From: Ferruginibacter sp.
GTDB lineage: Bacteria > Bacteroidota > Bacteroidia > Chitinophagales > Chitinophagaceae
Assembly (NCBI RefSeq): GCF_028288465.1
Contig: NZ_JAQBNR010000067.1
Location: 1-36,299 of the forward strand
DNA: 36,299 bases
Direction of reading: 5' to 3'
Shown here: in pieces, positions 1 through 8,690 of the stretch
Numbering within the stretch: position 1 is the first letter of the stretch
How the letters are laid out: every line of letters begins with the position of its first letter
Program-made: the position numbers and the translations under genes
The notes under the pieces: model-generated
Databases searched by the model: none
Seen by the model: only the letters and a program-made list of their open reading frames with translations
Told to the model about the DNA's origin: nothing

Positions 1-1149
1 CAAATTAAAAAGATCAATATAAAAGTCGACACTGCAAAAAGCACTTTATACCTGTCGGTAAAACCGGGAACAAAATTAAATGCGTTTAACCCATCTTTTA
101 TTTCGTTTCCTGGCGTGAAGATAACACCAGCCGGTCCGCAGCAGTTTGCAAACGGCCCGGTTCCATATCAAGTTACCATCAAAGGACAGACACCGCAAAA
201 ATGGTTGGTATCGGTAGCCGAAAACCACAATCCTGTGCTGGACGGTTTTTATGCAGACCCTGATATTTTGTATTCGCACAAAACAAACAGGTTTTATCTA
301 TATCCTACCAGCGATGGTTTTAACAACTGGTCAGGCACTTATTTCAAAACATTTTCATCAACCAATTTAGTTAACTGGAAAGATGAAGGCATAATACTGG
401 ATTTAAACAAAGATGTAAGCTGGGCCAAACGAAATGCATGGGCGCCCTGTATACAGGAAAAAAAGACAGGTAACAGCTACAAATATTTTTTTTATTTTAC
501 TGCTGCACAAAAAATTGGGGTTGCTGTTGCAAATGATCCTGCAGGGCCATTTGTTGACTCGGGTAAACCGCTTATTGATAAGTTGCCGGAAGGCATTAAA
601 GGAGGGCAGCAAATAGATCCGGATGTATTTGCAGACCCGCAAACAGGCAAGACCTATTTATACTGGGGCAATGGTTATATGGCTTGTGCCGAATTGAATG
701 ACGATATGATTTCGTTGAAACAAGAAACCGAAAAAGTAATTACGCCAGACAATACATTCCGTGAAGGCACCACCGTTTTTTTCAGGAACGGACGATATTA
801 TTTTCTTTGGTCAGAGGACGATACAAGAAGTGAAAATTATAAAGTGCGATATGGTACGGGCATTTCACCCACCGGGCCCATATCCATACCCGCAAACAAC
901 CTGGTGATAGCAAAAGATACGGCTGCCGGTATTTATGCAACGGGGCATAATAGTATCATACAAATTCCGGGTAAAGATGAATGGTATATTGTTTATCACC
1001 GCTTCAATTATCCAAATGGAATTAAGATGGGCGATGCGGCAGGTTATAACAGGGAAGTATGTATTGATAAACTGGAGTTTAATACGGACGGATCTATAAA
1101 GCAGGTAACACCCACACATAAAGGTATTAAAGCAGTTATATTACATTGA
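1..1149 (+). CDS. Glycoside hydrolase family 43 (5' end missing)
   Basis: The reading frame is open from base 1 and runs to TGA at 1147-1149, so the gene starts upstream of the window; the internal GTG at 115 is not the real start. The first ~75 visible residues look like the small beta-sandwich region often placed before Bacteroidetes GH43 catalytic domains. The five-bladed propeller follows: GFYADPD near 244-264 carries the likely catalytic-base Asp, IDPDVFADP near 616-642 the pKa-modulating Asp, and FREGTT near 760-777 the likely general-acid Glu. Family members are mostly beta-xylosidases or alpha-L-arabinofuranosidases. The next gene, 71 bp downstream on the same strand, is a GH51 arabinofuranosidase, so arabinoxylan or arabinan side-chain removal is the likely job. 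The exact substrate cannot be read from the sequence. Confidence 0.88.
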   Translation, partial: QIKKINIKVDTAKSTLYLSVKPGTKLNAFNPSFISFPGVKITPAGPQQFANGPVPYQVTIKGQTPQKWLVSVAENHNPVLDGFYADPDILYSHKTNRFYLYPTSDGFNNWSGTYFKTFSSTNLVNWKDEGIILDLNKDVSWAKRNAWAPCIQEKKTGNSYKYFFYFTAAQKIGVAVANDPAGPFVDSGKPLIDKLPEGIKGGQQIDPDVFADPQTGKTYLYWGNGYMACAELNDDMISLKQETEKVITPDNTFREGTTVFFRNGRYYFLWSEDDTRSENYKVRYGTGISPTGPISIPANNLVIAKDTAAGIYATGHNSIIQIPGKDEWYIVYHRFNYPNGIKMGDAAGYNREVCIDKLEFNTDGSIKQVTPTHKGIKAVILH

Positions 1150-1220
1150 TGGGCTTTGAAATAATATCGGAACCGTTACCTTCCGAAGAAGCTTTTATTT
1201 GTTACGATAAAAATTGATGT

Positions 1221-3803
1221 ATGTTAAAAAAATGGTTGCTTATTTGCTTTTTATTACTCCAGCTAATGCCTGTTTGTTTTGCAAATAAACCCGATTCGGT
1301 TTACCTGGTCTCTTATACAACTGGCAAAAATAACAATACTAACGGACTGCATTTTGCCCGGAGCCACGACCTTACAAGATGGGAAAGTATTGGCAATGAA
1401 TTTACTTTTTTATGGAGTGATTATGGCCGGTGGGGCACTCAAAAAAAGATGATCAGTCCGTATGTAATATTGGGCAAGAATGGAGAATGGCAATGTGTGT
1501 GGCAATTGAATGAACAGGATCGTGCTTTTGCACATGCCTCATCCAATGATCTTGTTTACTGGGGCAGGCAGAGTTATCCTGTTTTAAATAAGGGTGTTAA
1601 TTGCCTGCAGCCAATCATCTGGTATAACGCTTCAGCTGACAATTATACCGTTGTCTACAAAAGCAATGACGGTAAATACTATGCGGTTTCAACCACTGAT
1701 TTTAAATCCTACACACCAGCTGCCGAAGTTGCCCCAGCTGCTTATAATGATGAAAGTATTACTGCGATAATTGATGGGGTAACTGTAAAAGGACAGATGC
1801 ATAAAGTAGCATGGGCCGTGGTTCAAAAACTCAACCAAACATTCGAAGCATCCTCTTTTAAACGGACGGAAAACAGTGAGACAACAGTACAGGATGCACA
1901 ACGTTTTGCAGGGTTGAAACCGGTAGATGTAAAAATGAGTTTACTGCCCTCCAAAACAAAAGCCATCAGTGATATGTTGCTCGGTATTTTTTTTGAAGAC
2001 ATTAATTATGCCGCAGATGGAGGGTTGTATGCAGAGCTGATTCAAAACCGTGATTTTGAATATTCGCTTGCAGATAAGGAAGGAAATGATACAGCCTGGA
2101 ACAGTACCAATTCATGGTCTGTAAAAGGTACTGGCACAGCATTTACTATTGATTCCGTTTCGCCGGTTCACAAGAATAATTTACACTACGCAGTATTAAA
2201 AACCGTAACTACGGGAGCGGCTTTAACCAATACTGGCTTTGATGGTATCAATGTAAAGAAAGGAGATCAGTACAACTGTTCCCTTTTTGTAAAAAGAAAT
2301 ATTGGTCGTGGGAATTTATTGATAAAGCTCGTTGGTAACAATAATGTGGTGCTTTCGGAAGCTGTTGTTAATGCATCCACTTCATCATGGAAAAAGATTT
2401 CGGTTGTACTTACCTCCAGCGCAGAAGCAAAGGATGCATATATTGCATTACAGCCATTGTCAGCAGGAAGCCTGTCGCTTGATATGATCTCGCTGTTTCC
2501 CAAAAATACATTTAAGGCAAGACCCAACGGGCTTAGGGTGGATCTTGCCCAAACCATCGCCGACATACATCCACGTTTTGTCCGCTTCCCGGGTGGTTGT
2601 GTGGCGCATGGCGATGGCCTCGGCAACATCTACCGCTGGAAGAATACCATCGGTCCGCTGGAATCCAGGAAACCGCAAAGGAATTTATGGGGCTACCACC
2701 AGAGTGCAGGCCTGGGCTATTTTGAATATTTCCGTTTTTGTGAAGACATTGGTGCAGAGCCTGTGCCGGTGCTTGCCGCAGGCGTTCCATGTCAGAATTC
2801 AGCAGTTGGCGGTGGCGGCCAGCAGGGCGGTATACCGATGAATGAAATGGATGAATATGTGCAGGATATTCTGGACCTCGTAGAATATGCAAACGGCGAT
2901 GTCACAACAACCTGGGGAAAGCAACGTGCAGCAGCCGGTCATCCAAAACCATTTAATTTAAAATACATTGGCATCGGCAATGAAGATTTGATTACAGATA
3001 TTTTTGAAGAGCGGTATACAATGATCCTTCATGCAATGAAACAGCAACATCCGGAAATAACCGTGATTGGTACGGTTGGACCTAACGCTGAAGGAACCGA
3101 TTACGAGGAAGGCTGGAAGCTTGCAGATAAGCTTGCCATTGCTGCAGTGGATGAACATTATTACCAGTCGCCCGGGTGGTTTATCAACAACCAATCCTTC
3201 TACGATAAATATGACCGCAGCAAATCAAAAGTGTATTTGGGTGAATATGCGGCTCATCTTCCCGGCAGGCCAAGCAATATTGAAACGGCGCTGGCAGAAG
3301 CCTTATATCTAACTGCACTGGAACGCAATGGCGATGTAGTTACCATGTCATCGTATGCACCGTTACTTGCCAAAGAAGGCCACACACAATGGAAGCCGGA
3401 CCTGATCTATTTTGACAATACAGAAGTAAAAACAACAACAGATTATGAGGTGCAAAAGCTGTTTGGACAAAATTCGGGCAATGAGTATCTGCCTGCGGAG
3501 GTAATTATTTCCAGCAGCCAGGATGCTGTAAAGAAACGGATCGCCACGTCAATTGTCCGAGACACAAAAACGGGCGATGTAATTGTAAAAATGATTAACC
3601 TGTTACCTGTTGCAACAACAGTTACGATTGATTTTAAAGGAATCAATATTGCGAATACCAGCGCAATAAAAACAGTGCTCGCAGGTAAGCCGGCCGATAC
3701 GAACAGTCGCCGGGTTGTATCATCCATCAACATCGGGCAAACCTTTACAGCTTCGTTGGCTGATTATTCATTTACTGTTGTCCGTATTAAAACAAGGGAG
3801 TAA
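1221..3803 (+). CDS. Secreted GH51 alpha-L-arabinofuranosidase with N-terminal GH43-like propeller part
   Basis: This 860-residue protein starts with a clear signal peptide (Lys-rich start, hydrophobic run to about residue 21), so it is exported. Residues ~25-190 resemble part of a GH43-type propeller (repeats such as ARSHDLTRWES and HASSNDLVYWG). Residues ~240-860 are GH51: FFEDINYAADGG near the start, a carbohydrate-binding-like insert at ~290-420, the FVRFPGGC motif, then the (beta/alpha)8 barrel. The acid/base Glu is E588 in GIGNED and the nucleophile is E675 in YLGEYAAH. The C-terminal beta domain follows. GH51 enzymes remove terminal arabinofuranose from arabinoxylan or arabinan. The gene probably forms a transcription unit with the GH43 gene before it. 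The N-terminal part seems too short for a full five-bladed catalytic domain, so a binding role is more likely; this is inference. Confidence 0.9.
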   Translation: MLKKWLLICFLLLQLMPVCFANKPDSVYLVSYTTGKNNNTNGLHFARSHDLTRWESIGNEFTFLWSDYGRWGTQKKMISPYVILGKNGEWQCVWQLNEQDRAFAHASSNDLVYWGRQSYPVLNKGVNCLQPIIWYNASADNYTVVYKSNDGKYYAVSTTDFKSYTPAAEVAPAAYNDESITAIIDGVTVKGQMHKVAWAVVQKLNQTFEASSFKRTENSETTVQDAQRFAGLKPVDVKMSLLPSKTKAISDMLLGIFFEDINYAADGGLYAELIQNRDFEYSLADKEGNDTAWNSTNSWSVKGTGTAFTIDSVSPVHKNNLHYAVLKTVTTGAALTNTGFDGINVKKGDQYNCSLFVKRNIGRGNLLIKLVGNNNVVLSEAVVNASTSSWKKISVVLTSSAEAKDAYIALQPLSAGSLSLDMISLFPKNTFKARPNGLRVDLAQTIADIHPRFVRFPGGCVAHGDGLGNIYRWKNTIGPLESRKPQRNLWGYHQSAGLGYFEYFRFCEDIGAEPVPVLAAGVPCQNSAVGGGGQQGGIPMNEMDEYVQDILDLVEYANGDVTTTWGKQRAAAGHPKPFNLKYIGIGNEDLITDIFEERYTMILHAMKQQHPEITVIGTVGPNAEGTDYEEGWKLADKLAIAAVDEHYYQSPGWFINNQSFYDKYDRSKSKVYLGEYAAHLPGRPSNIETALAEALYLTALERNGDVVTMSSYAPLLAKEGHTQWKPDLIYFDNTEVKTTTDYEVQKLFGQNSGNEYLPAEVIISSSQDAVKKRIATSIVRDTKTGDVIVKMINLLPVATTVTIDFKGINIANTSAIKTVLAGKPADTNSRRVVSSINIGQTFTASLADYSFTVVRIKTRE

Positions 3804-3880
3804 TCACTTTTAACTTCTATTCAGGTGCATCGGCTGCTTTTATAGGGTAAAGCCACAGGATACCCGTTCGCTTTTCATCT

Positions 3881-5269
3881 TTAAATGGTCATGCCGATAT
3901 CTATCCCTTTTATTTTCCGGTATAAATCTGTGGCATAATTATCCGTCATACCGGATACATAATCCAGCACACCCATTACCATTTCATACTTGCTTCCTTC
4001 TGCATATAAAAACTGGGATGGGATCAGTTTAATGGCTTTCGTTTCAGATTTCGACCGGCTGGGTTTATCTTTAATGATGGGTGGAACAAAATGCATCAAC
4101 AACTCATACATCACATTATAACCTGCATTTTCGATCTCTAAAACCGAGCGGTGATTGTAGATGTTTTCAATAGAAAAATCTGTTATCAGTTGCAACGCCG
4201 GGCATTCTTTTTTTACCTGGTTAAACAAAGGTGTTGTAAATGATCCGTCTAAAATGGCTTCAAAGTGATCTTCATAAATGGCTTTTGATTTCATGGTTAA
4301 AGAGTAAATAGCCTTGGCCCTTAAATAAGATACCTGGTCGTTTTTATCTCTAAAATTGTCCAGTCGCTTTTTTACTTTGGCAATATTGTCTATGCCGATA
4401 GATCCAATCAACGCAACGAGTAGATCCCTGCATTCATCATGACCAATAATGCCCAGTCGATGCGCATCTTCCAGATCGATGATATTGTAGCAGATGTCGT
4501 CGGCTGCTTCTACCAGCCAAACAAAGGGATGCCTGAAATAGACTAGTGGATCTGTTTGATCCCGGATCATGGAGGTGGCCGTTGCTACATCGCTAAATGT
4601 TTTTAATTCTGATTGAAAGAAGCCGAATTTTTTTCTGTGTGTGAAGTCTTTACTGGATCCTTCAGATTCACAGGGATATTTTGCAATGGCTGATAAGGTG
4701 GAATAGGTCAGCATCATACCCCCTTCTGTTTTTCCATTCTGCTGGTGCGTTAGCACCCGGATGGCATTCGCGTTGCCTTCAAAATTGATAAAGTCCAGCC
4801 ATTCCTTTTTTGAAAAATGAGATTTTAAGCTGCTTTCATTTTTTATAAAAAAGTTGGAGATGGCATCTTCACCTGAATGACCAAAAGCCGGGTTACCGAT
4901 GTCATGGCAAAGGCAGGCGGAAGAAATTACATTGGACAAACCATAATTAAAAAAGCCTTTGCTCTGATCTGACAATGAACTCGCATATTTTTTTATGATA
5001 AAGTCGCCGATCAGCGTACCCAGCGAACGGCCTACTGAAGCTACTTCCAGCGAATGCGTGAGCCTGTTGTGTACAAACACACTGCCGGGCAATGGAAATA
5101 CCTGTGTTTTATTTTGCAGCCGCCTGAAGGAAGAGGAGAAAATAATCCTGTCAAAGTCTCTTTGAAAATCTGTACGTACATCAATATTGGCAGACTGCAT
5201 CACAGCGCCGGTTCTTGTGTCGGAATAAAGTTTATTTAGATCCATGGTTAAAGCTGTAAATCCGGTCAT
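3881..5269 (-). CDS. dgt: Deoxyguanosinetriphosphate triphosphohydrolase (HD domain)
   Basis: The 462-residue protein has the dGTPase layout: RRLQNKTQVFPL and NRLTHSLEV near residues 49-76, the HD pair in CHDIGNPAFGHSGE (H122/D123), and a later Asp in EAADDICYNI (~D257). These residues hold the metal in HD phosphohydrolases. The reaction is dNTP to deoxynucleoside plus triphosphate, which adjusts the dNTP pool; the protein is cytoplasmic, with no signal or membrane segment. An ATG at residue 9 (5243-5245) gives MDLNKLYSD, a more typical family start. The longer start is kept because the A-rich bases before it suit a Bacteroidetes start site. It is convergent with the GH51 gene and stands alone. 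Which dNTP is preferred cannot be told. Confidence 0.93.
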   Translation of the reverse strand: MTGFTALTMDLNKLYSDTRTGAVMQSANIDVRTDFQRDFDRIIFSSSFRRLQNKTQVFPLPGSVFVHNRLTHSLEVASVGRSLGTLIGDFIIKKYASSLSDQSKGFFNYGLSNVISSACLCHDIGNPAFGHSGEDAISNFFIKNESSLKSHFSKKEWLDFINFEGNANAIRVLTHQQNGKTEGGMMLTYSTLSAIAKYPCESEGSSKDFTHRKKFGFFQSELKTFSDVATATSMIRDQTDPLVYFRHPFVWLVEAADDICYNIIDLEDAHRLGIIGHDECRDLLVALIGSIGIDNIAKVKKRLDNFRDKNDQVSYLRAKAIYSLTMKSKAIYEDHFEAILDGSFTTPLFNQVKKECPALQLITDFSIENIYNHRSVLEIENAGYNVMYELLMHFVPPIIKDKPSRSKSETKAIKLIPSQFLYAEGSKYEMVMGVLDYVSGMTDNYATDLYRKIKGIDIGMTI

Positions 5270-5333
5270 TTAGTTTTATTTCCTGGTGCTTTAATAACCG
5301 GGTAAATGAAAAGGAAACTTTTTAACGGAGGCA

Positions 5334-5360
5334 TAAAAAAACCTCACATTTCTGTGAGGT
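5334..5360 (-). terminator. Rho-independent terminator behind tRNA-Val
   Basis: Read on the minus strand, an 8-bp stem ACCTCACA/TGTGAGGT with a 4-nt loop is followed by seven T residues. It lies six bases after the tRNA 3' end and would end the tRNA transcript before dgt. Confidence 0.85.
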
Positions 5361-5365
5361 CTTTG

Positions 5366-5440
5366 TGGGAGCACACGGGTTCGAACCGCGGACCCTCTGC
5401 TTGTAAGGCAGATGCTCTAAACCAACTGAGCTATGCTCCC
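5366..5440 (-). tRNA. tRNA-Val (anticodon UAC)
   Basis: The 75-nt minus-strand sequence folds as a full cloverleaf: acceptor GGGAGCA/TGCTCCC, D arm GCTC...GAGC, anticodon stem TCTGC/GCAGA around loop CTTACAA, and T arm CGCGG/CCGTG (one G-U pair) around TTCGAAC. The anticodon TAC reads Val GTN codons, mainly GTA/GTG. The discriminator base is A and CCA is not encoded. The tRNA stands alone with its own terminator. Confidence 0.96.
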
Positions 5441-5529
5441 TTTACCGTTTTTTCGGATGGTAAAGATAAGGGTAAAATGTTTGTACCAAAATTTTTTTCG
5501 CTTCTTATTTTATTTTTTTTGCAAAATGG

Positions 5530-6222
5530 TTACTCCTGCCTTTTTAATGAAGCTATTTCTGTGCGGTAGGTGTCGCCTACCGGCAGTTCCAGGTTATTGG
5601 CTAACCCAATTTTACGGTATTGTAAAAAAGTAATTTTATCAATGGCAACAATATAACTGCGGTGAATCCGGATGAATTGTTTTTTAGGTAGCTTCTCGAG
5701 GATTTTTTTCATCGAAATCAATGTGAGGTATGACTGTGTGCCGGTCACTACTTTTACGTAATCATCCAGGGCTTCCATATAGATGATGTCAGCAAAAGGT
5801 ATTTTAACCATTTTATAATCTGCATGAATGTATAAATATTGCGAAGGAACCTCTTCTTTTTCTTTACGAATTTCTCTGGAGATCGCTTTTGCAACGGCCT
5901 TTTCAAAGCGGGCCAGGTTAAATGGTTTCAATAAATAATCAATGGCATCTACTTCAAACCCTTCCACGGCGAATTCTTTATAGGCTGTTGTAAAAATTAC
6001 CATGGGTTTATCTGTTAAATCTTTATAGAGCTGAAAGCCATTGATGTCGGGCATCTGGATATCCAGAAACAACAGATCAACCTGGTTTTTTTGCAGATAA
6101 GCCAATGCATCAATGGCATCAGAAAATGTCATCAGCAACTGCAGGTTGGGCAACTTCGATATGTATTTTTTTAACACTTCCAGTGCCAGTGGTTCATCGT
6201 CTATTGCTACACAGTTTATCAT
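5530..6222 (-). CDS. LytTR-type response regulator
   Basis: The 230-residue protein has a CheY-like receiver at ~1-120: acidic pair in AIDDEPLA (D8, D9), phospho-acceptor D54 in LFLDIQMPDI, Thr in IFTTAY (~78-79) and Lys99 in LLKPF. A LytTR DNA-binding domain at ~130-228 shows YMEALDDYVKV and FIRIHRSYIVA. LytTR proteins bind as dimers to imperfect direct repeats. Its ATG overlaps the end of the kinase gene by 4 bases (ATGA), so the two are translationally coupled and form a LytS/LytR-like two-component system. The target genes are not evident; such pairs in Bacteroidetes have no single known output. Confidence 0.95.
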   Translation of the reverse strand: MINCVAIDDEPLALEVLKKYISKLPNLQLLMTFSDAIDALAYLQKNQVDLLFLDIQMPDINGFQLYKDLTDKPMVIFTTAYKEFAVEGFEVDAIDYLLKPFNLARFEKAVAKAISREIRKEKEEVPSQYLYIHADYKMVKIPFADIIYMEALDDYVKVVTGTQSYLTLISMKKILEKLPKKQFIRIHRSYIVAIDKITFLQYRKIGLANNLELPVGDTYRTEIASLKRQE

Positions 6223-7298
6223 GCTAAGTCTAATTGTAAAAATACACCATACAAATTGTCGTTTTCATCTATGGTTAGGTTATGCTTTTTAGCATATTGC
6301 AAGTGCAGTCTTCTCAACGTGTTATTGGTTCCGGTAAATGTACTTTGCTCTGCTGTAACTACCATTACCTTATTCTTTACAGTTAACGTAAGCTGGCGTT
6401 CGTTTATAAAAATATGAATGTTGATAAAACAAGGCTCGTGATTGCTTACGCCGTATTTAAATGCATTTTCAATAAAATTAATCAATAGCAGGGGAGCAAT
6501 GCTATTGGAGCCTGCTTCGCCGGTTATAGTAAAGTCTACGGTTAGTTTATCGTTGCTGCGCAGTTGCTGCAGGGTGATATAATTTTCCAGGTAATCGAGT
6601 TCCTTTTGCAATGGAACAGTGGCCGTGTTGGCATCTTCTGTTACATACCGCATGATGTCGGATAATTTTAATATTGCTTCCGGTGTTTGATCGTGTTGGG
6701 TAATGGCCAACGCATAAATATTATTCAGCGTATTAAACAAAAAATGCGGGTTGATCTGCGCCTTTAAATAAGACAATTCAGCATCCAGTTTCTGCACTCT
6801 CATTTCCTTGTTCTTTTGCTCCATCTGCCGGTAGCGGCCGGCAAGGTGAATGATACTGCTTAAAAACCAGATGATTAAAAAATGAAGAAAGCCGAAGACA
6901 CTTCCTATCGTGTCCGGACCTCTTCGGGGCACACCTACTAAGCCTGCATCCGGGAGTGGCATTTTGGGTGGCATAAATTCAGCTCTTACATACGATGGTA
7001 AATAAATAGCAATGAGCATAAAAATGAACACTATCAAAAAGTAAGGCACTTTCTTTTGCCGGTAATACAATTTCGGCAGCAGTAAAAACAGGTTTAAATA
7101 AAAGAAGACAATAAGAAGACTGTTGCGCAGAAAAAAGAACAAAAAGCTGGGCTCCGGTCTCGGATTGCCTGGATGGTGAAAGTTTTTTAGATGCTCCACA
7201 TCATTTGAATGAGATACATTCAGTAAAAGAAACGGAAACAAAAAAAAAGCCATCCAGCCGGAAATATGAATTAATACAGTGAGCAGTTTTTTATTCAT
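6219..7298 (-). CDS. LytS-family membrane sensor histidine kinase
   Basis: This 359-residue protein has four predicted transmembrane helices at ~5-28, ~52-74, ~84-102 and ~133-152, with a short extracytoplasmic stretch at ~103-132, then a coiled linker (~155-175). The His_kinase domain (PF06580 type) has H185 in QINPHFLFNTLNN and the N box LLLINFIENAFKYG (N278). The final G-box region reads TGTNNTLRRL where the family usually has GIGLxNVRxRL, so the ATP lid is altered, which is not rare in this group. It probably autophosphorylates and passes phosphate to D54 of the regulator encoded just downstream. The short sensor region suggests detection within or at the membrane; the signal is unknown. 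Confidence 0.93.
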   Translation of the reverse strand: MNKKLLTVLIHISGWMAFFLFPFLLLNVSHSNDVEHLKNFHHPGNPRPEPSFLFFFLRNSLLIVFFYLNLFLLLPKLYYRQKKVPYFLIVFIFMLIAIYLPSYVRAEFMPPKMPLPDAGLVGVPRRGPDTIGSVFGFLHFLIIWFLSSIIHLAGRYRQMEQKNKEMRVQKLDAELSYLKAQINPHFLFNTLNNIYALAITQHDQTPEAILKLSDIMRYVTEDANTATVPLQKELDYLENYITLQQLRSNDKLTVDFTITGEAGSNSIAPLLLINFIENAFKYGVSNHEPCFINIHIFINERQLTLTVKNKVMVVTAEQSTFTGTNNTLRRLHLQYAKKHNLTIDENDNLYGVFLQLDLA

Positions 7299-7508
7299 TC
7301 AATAATTTTAATAAATAAGTCTTTCATCCGATAACGTTACAATAACAATCAAATTGATTGTGTAAAAATAGGGAATGAAATGATTGAAGTAAATTTGAAA
7401 AAAGGTAAAACGTACTAAAGAACCGGCCAATATTTACGCCCGGCAATTTTCACATTTCCTTGCAGTTTTACTGATTTAGTTTTGGTTTTAACTAACTGAA
7501 TATACATT
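7299..7508. promoter_or_regulatory. Divergent control region between LytS kinase and LytTR-like gene
   Basis: This 210-bp AT-rich region must hold promoters for both divergent genes. The one clear structure is the palindrome CAATCAA-A-TTGATTG at 7346-7360, suited to a dimeric DNA-binding protein. I see no convincing pair of LytTR direct-repeat boxes and no full promoter. Confidence 0.4.
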
Positions 7509-8219
7509 ATGCTTCAACTAAAATGCCTGCTGATTGGTAACCAGCAATCTGGTAAAATACTTTTTGAACACGTTTCAAAAGTTCCATGGTTATCCTTTAT
7601 TTGTAAGCCTATCAATGCAAGAGAGGCACGGCATTACCTGCAGGAATTTACAACAGACATTATTTTTTGTGATATGGCCACCATTTCAGATGCTGAAATG
7701 GAAAACTTTTTAACTGACCATTCCAGTAATGCGCTCATCATTGTGGTTGATTCCAAAACTGCTTTGTCAGCTTCAGACATTGGCAGCAATATATTTAGTT
7801 TTCTGGAAAGACCTGTTTCATTCGATCAGTTTTATTATGCAGTCAGCAGGGCAAAAGAATTTTTGTATCCGCCCACGCAACAGGAATATACACCCGCCAC
7901 CGATTTTGTTTTTGTAAAATCTGAATACAAGTTTTATAAAGTGAAATTTGATGATATTCTTTTTTGTGAAGGCATGAAAGACTATACGCAGGTTTACCTG
8001 GTTGATAAACCCAAGCCCATTATAACGCTGCAAAATTTAAAAACATTTGTAAGTAAATTACCTGCCCATGATTTTATAAGAGTTCACAGATCATACGTAA
8101 TTTCTTTAAGCAGCATTGATGTGGTAAGTAAAAATGAAATTGTTATCGGTAACAAATTTATTCCCATCGGCGAAAGCTACCGCAACTCCCTGTTCCAGAT
8201 AATTCACCAGGCTTCATAA
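7509..8219 (+). CDS. LytTR DNA-binding protein with degenerate receiver domain
   Basis: The 236-residue protein has the fold pattern of a response regulator. The receiver (~1-120) keeps an Asp at the phospho-acceptor position (D55 in IIFCDMAT) but lacks the acidic pair (LLIGNQQSG in place of a DDE motif). The conserved Lys is replaced as well (FLERPVSF instead of LLKPF). It therefore probably cannot be phosphorylated in the normal Mg-dependent way. The LytTR domain at ~130-233 is intact: FCEGMKDYTQVYL and FIRVHRSYVISL. It is divergent from the LytS/LytR pair and may bind the shared control region. A phosphorylation-independent regulator, or one that pairs with the neighbouring regulator, is plausible; this is inference. 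Confidence 0.9.
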   Translation: MLQLKCLLIGNQQSGKILFEHVSKVPWLSFICKPINAREARHYLQEFTTDIIFCDMATISDAEMENFLTDHSSNALIIVVDSKTALSASDIGSNIFSFLERPVSFDQFYYAVSRAKEFLYPPTQQEYTPATDFVFVKSEYKFYKVKFDDILFCEGMKDYTQVYLVDKPKPIITLQNLKTFVSKLPAHDFIRVHRSYVISLSSIDVVSKNEIVIGNKFIPIGESYRNSLFQIIHQAS

Positions 8220-8241
8220 TAAAGATTGTATTGTAAGAATA

Positions 8242-8275
8242 AAAAAAGGAGTGAAATTGTCTCACTCCTTTTTTA
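8242..8275. terminator. Bidirectional rho-independent terminator
   Basis: A-run, 9-bp stem AAGGAGTGA/TCACTCCTT and T-run: the hairpin is flanked by A6-7 on one side and T6-8 on the other. It can end transcription of the LytTR gene (plus) and of the DUF4907 gene (minus), which converge here. Confidence 0.88.
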
Positions 8276-8300
8276 TTATCGCCTGGTGGCTAACATGTAT

Positions 8301-8639
8301 TTATTCTGCAATTCCCAATTTTTCTAAGTCAGATTTAAATATGGACGGCTTCTGGTGTTTTTTTATTTTAGTAAGCACCAGGTCGGCAACTTTTTCAGCG
8401 TCGGCCTGAGAGGCAAAACTTTTTTCGCCCGCTATGCATGGTATGATAGATTGTTTTATAAAAATTTTATTGTCAACAGTGATAGCATAGCCCCATCCAT
8501 CGCCGGTCTTAAATGCATATGATCCAACAGGCATAAAATCCTTGCTGTTGGCAGGGAAAGCGGCCACAGCATTATCCTGACAACTGTAACATGCACTAAG
8601 AAGGCAAAACACTGCGATATAAAAAAAGGTAGATTTCAT
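8301..8639 (-). CDS. DUF4907 family small lipoprotein
   Basis: This 112-residue protein begins with a hydrophobic signal ending near LLSAC/YSC, a likely lipoprotein cleavage site (Cys17 or Cys20). The mature part has GWGYAITVDNKIFIKQSIIPCIAG and then FASQADAEKVADLVL, which fits the DUF4907 family of Bacteroidetes. In this family a short beta region with a conserved IHQ/KQ-IPAI-like motif is followed by a helix. The function of the family is unknown. It lies 51 bp downstream of the Kelch lipoprotein gene on the same strand, probably in one transcript, and both products should sit on the cell envelope. The transcript ends at the shared terminator. Confidence 0.8.
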   Translation of the reverse strand: MKSTFFYIAVFCLLSACYSCQDNAVAAFPANSKDFMPVGSYAFKTGDGWGYAITVDNKIFIKQSIIPCIAGEKSFASQADAEKVADLVLTKIKKHQKPSIFKSDLEKLGIAE

Positions 8640-8690
8640 TTTACTGCTTGACGACTATGAATAATTTTTACGCTGAAATTTTTCTCTCCA

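Noticed and set aside
2267..2892. Minus-strand ORFs of about 120 codons inside the GH51 gene
   Set aside because: They lie opposite conserved GH51 coding sequence and have no signal, family or start site of their own.
5306..5569. 87-codon plus-strand ORF
   Set aside because: It is the antisense of tRNA-Val; the residues EHTGSNRGPSACKADALNQL are the usual translation of a tRNA in reverse.
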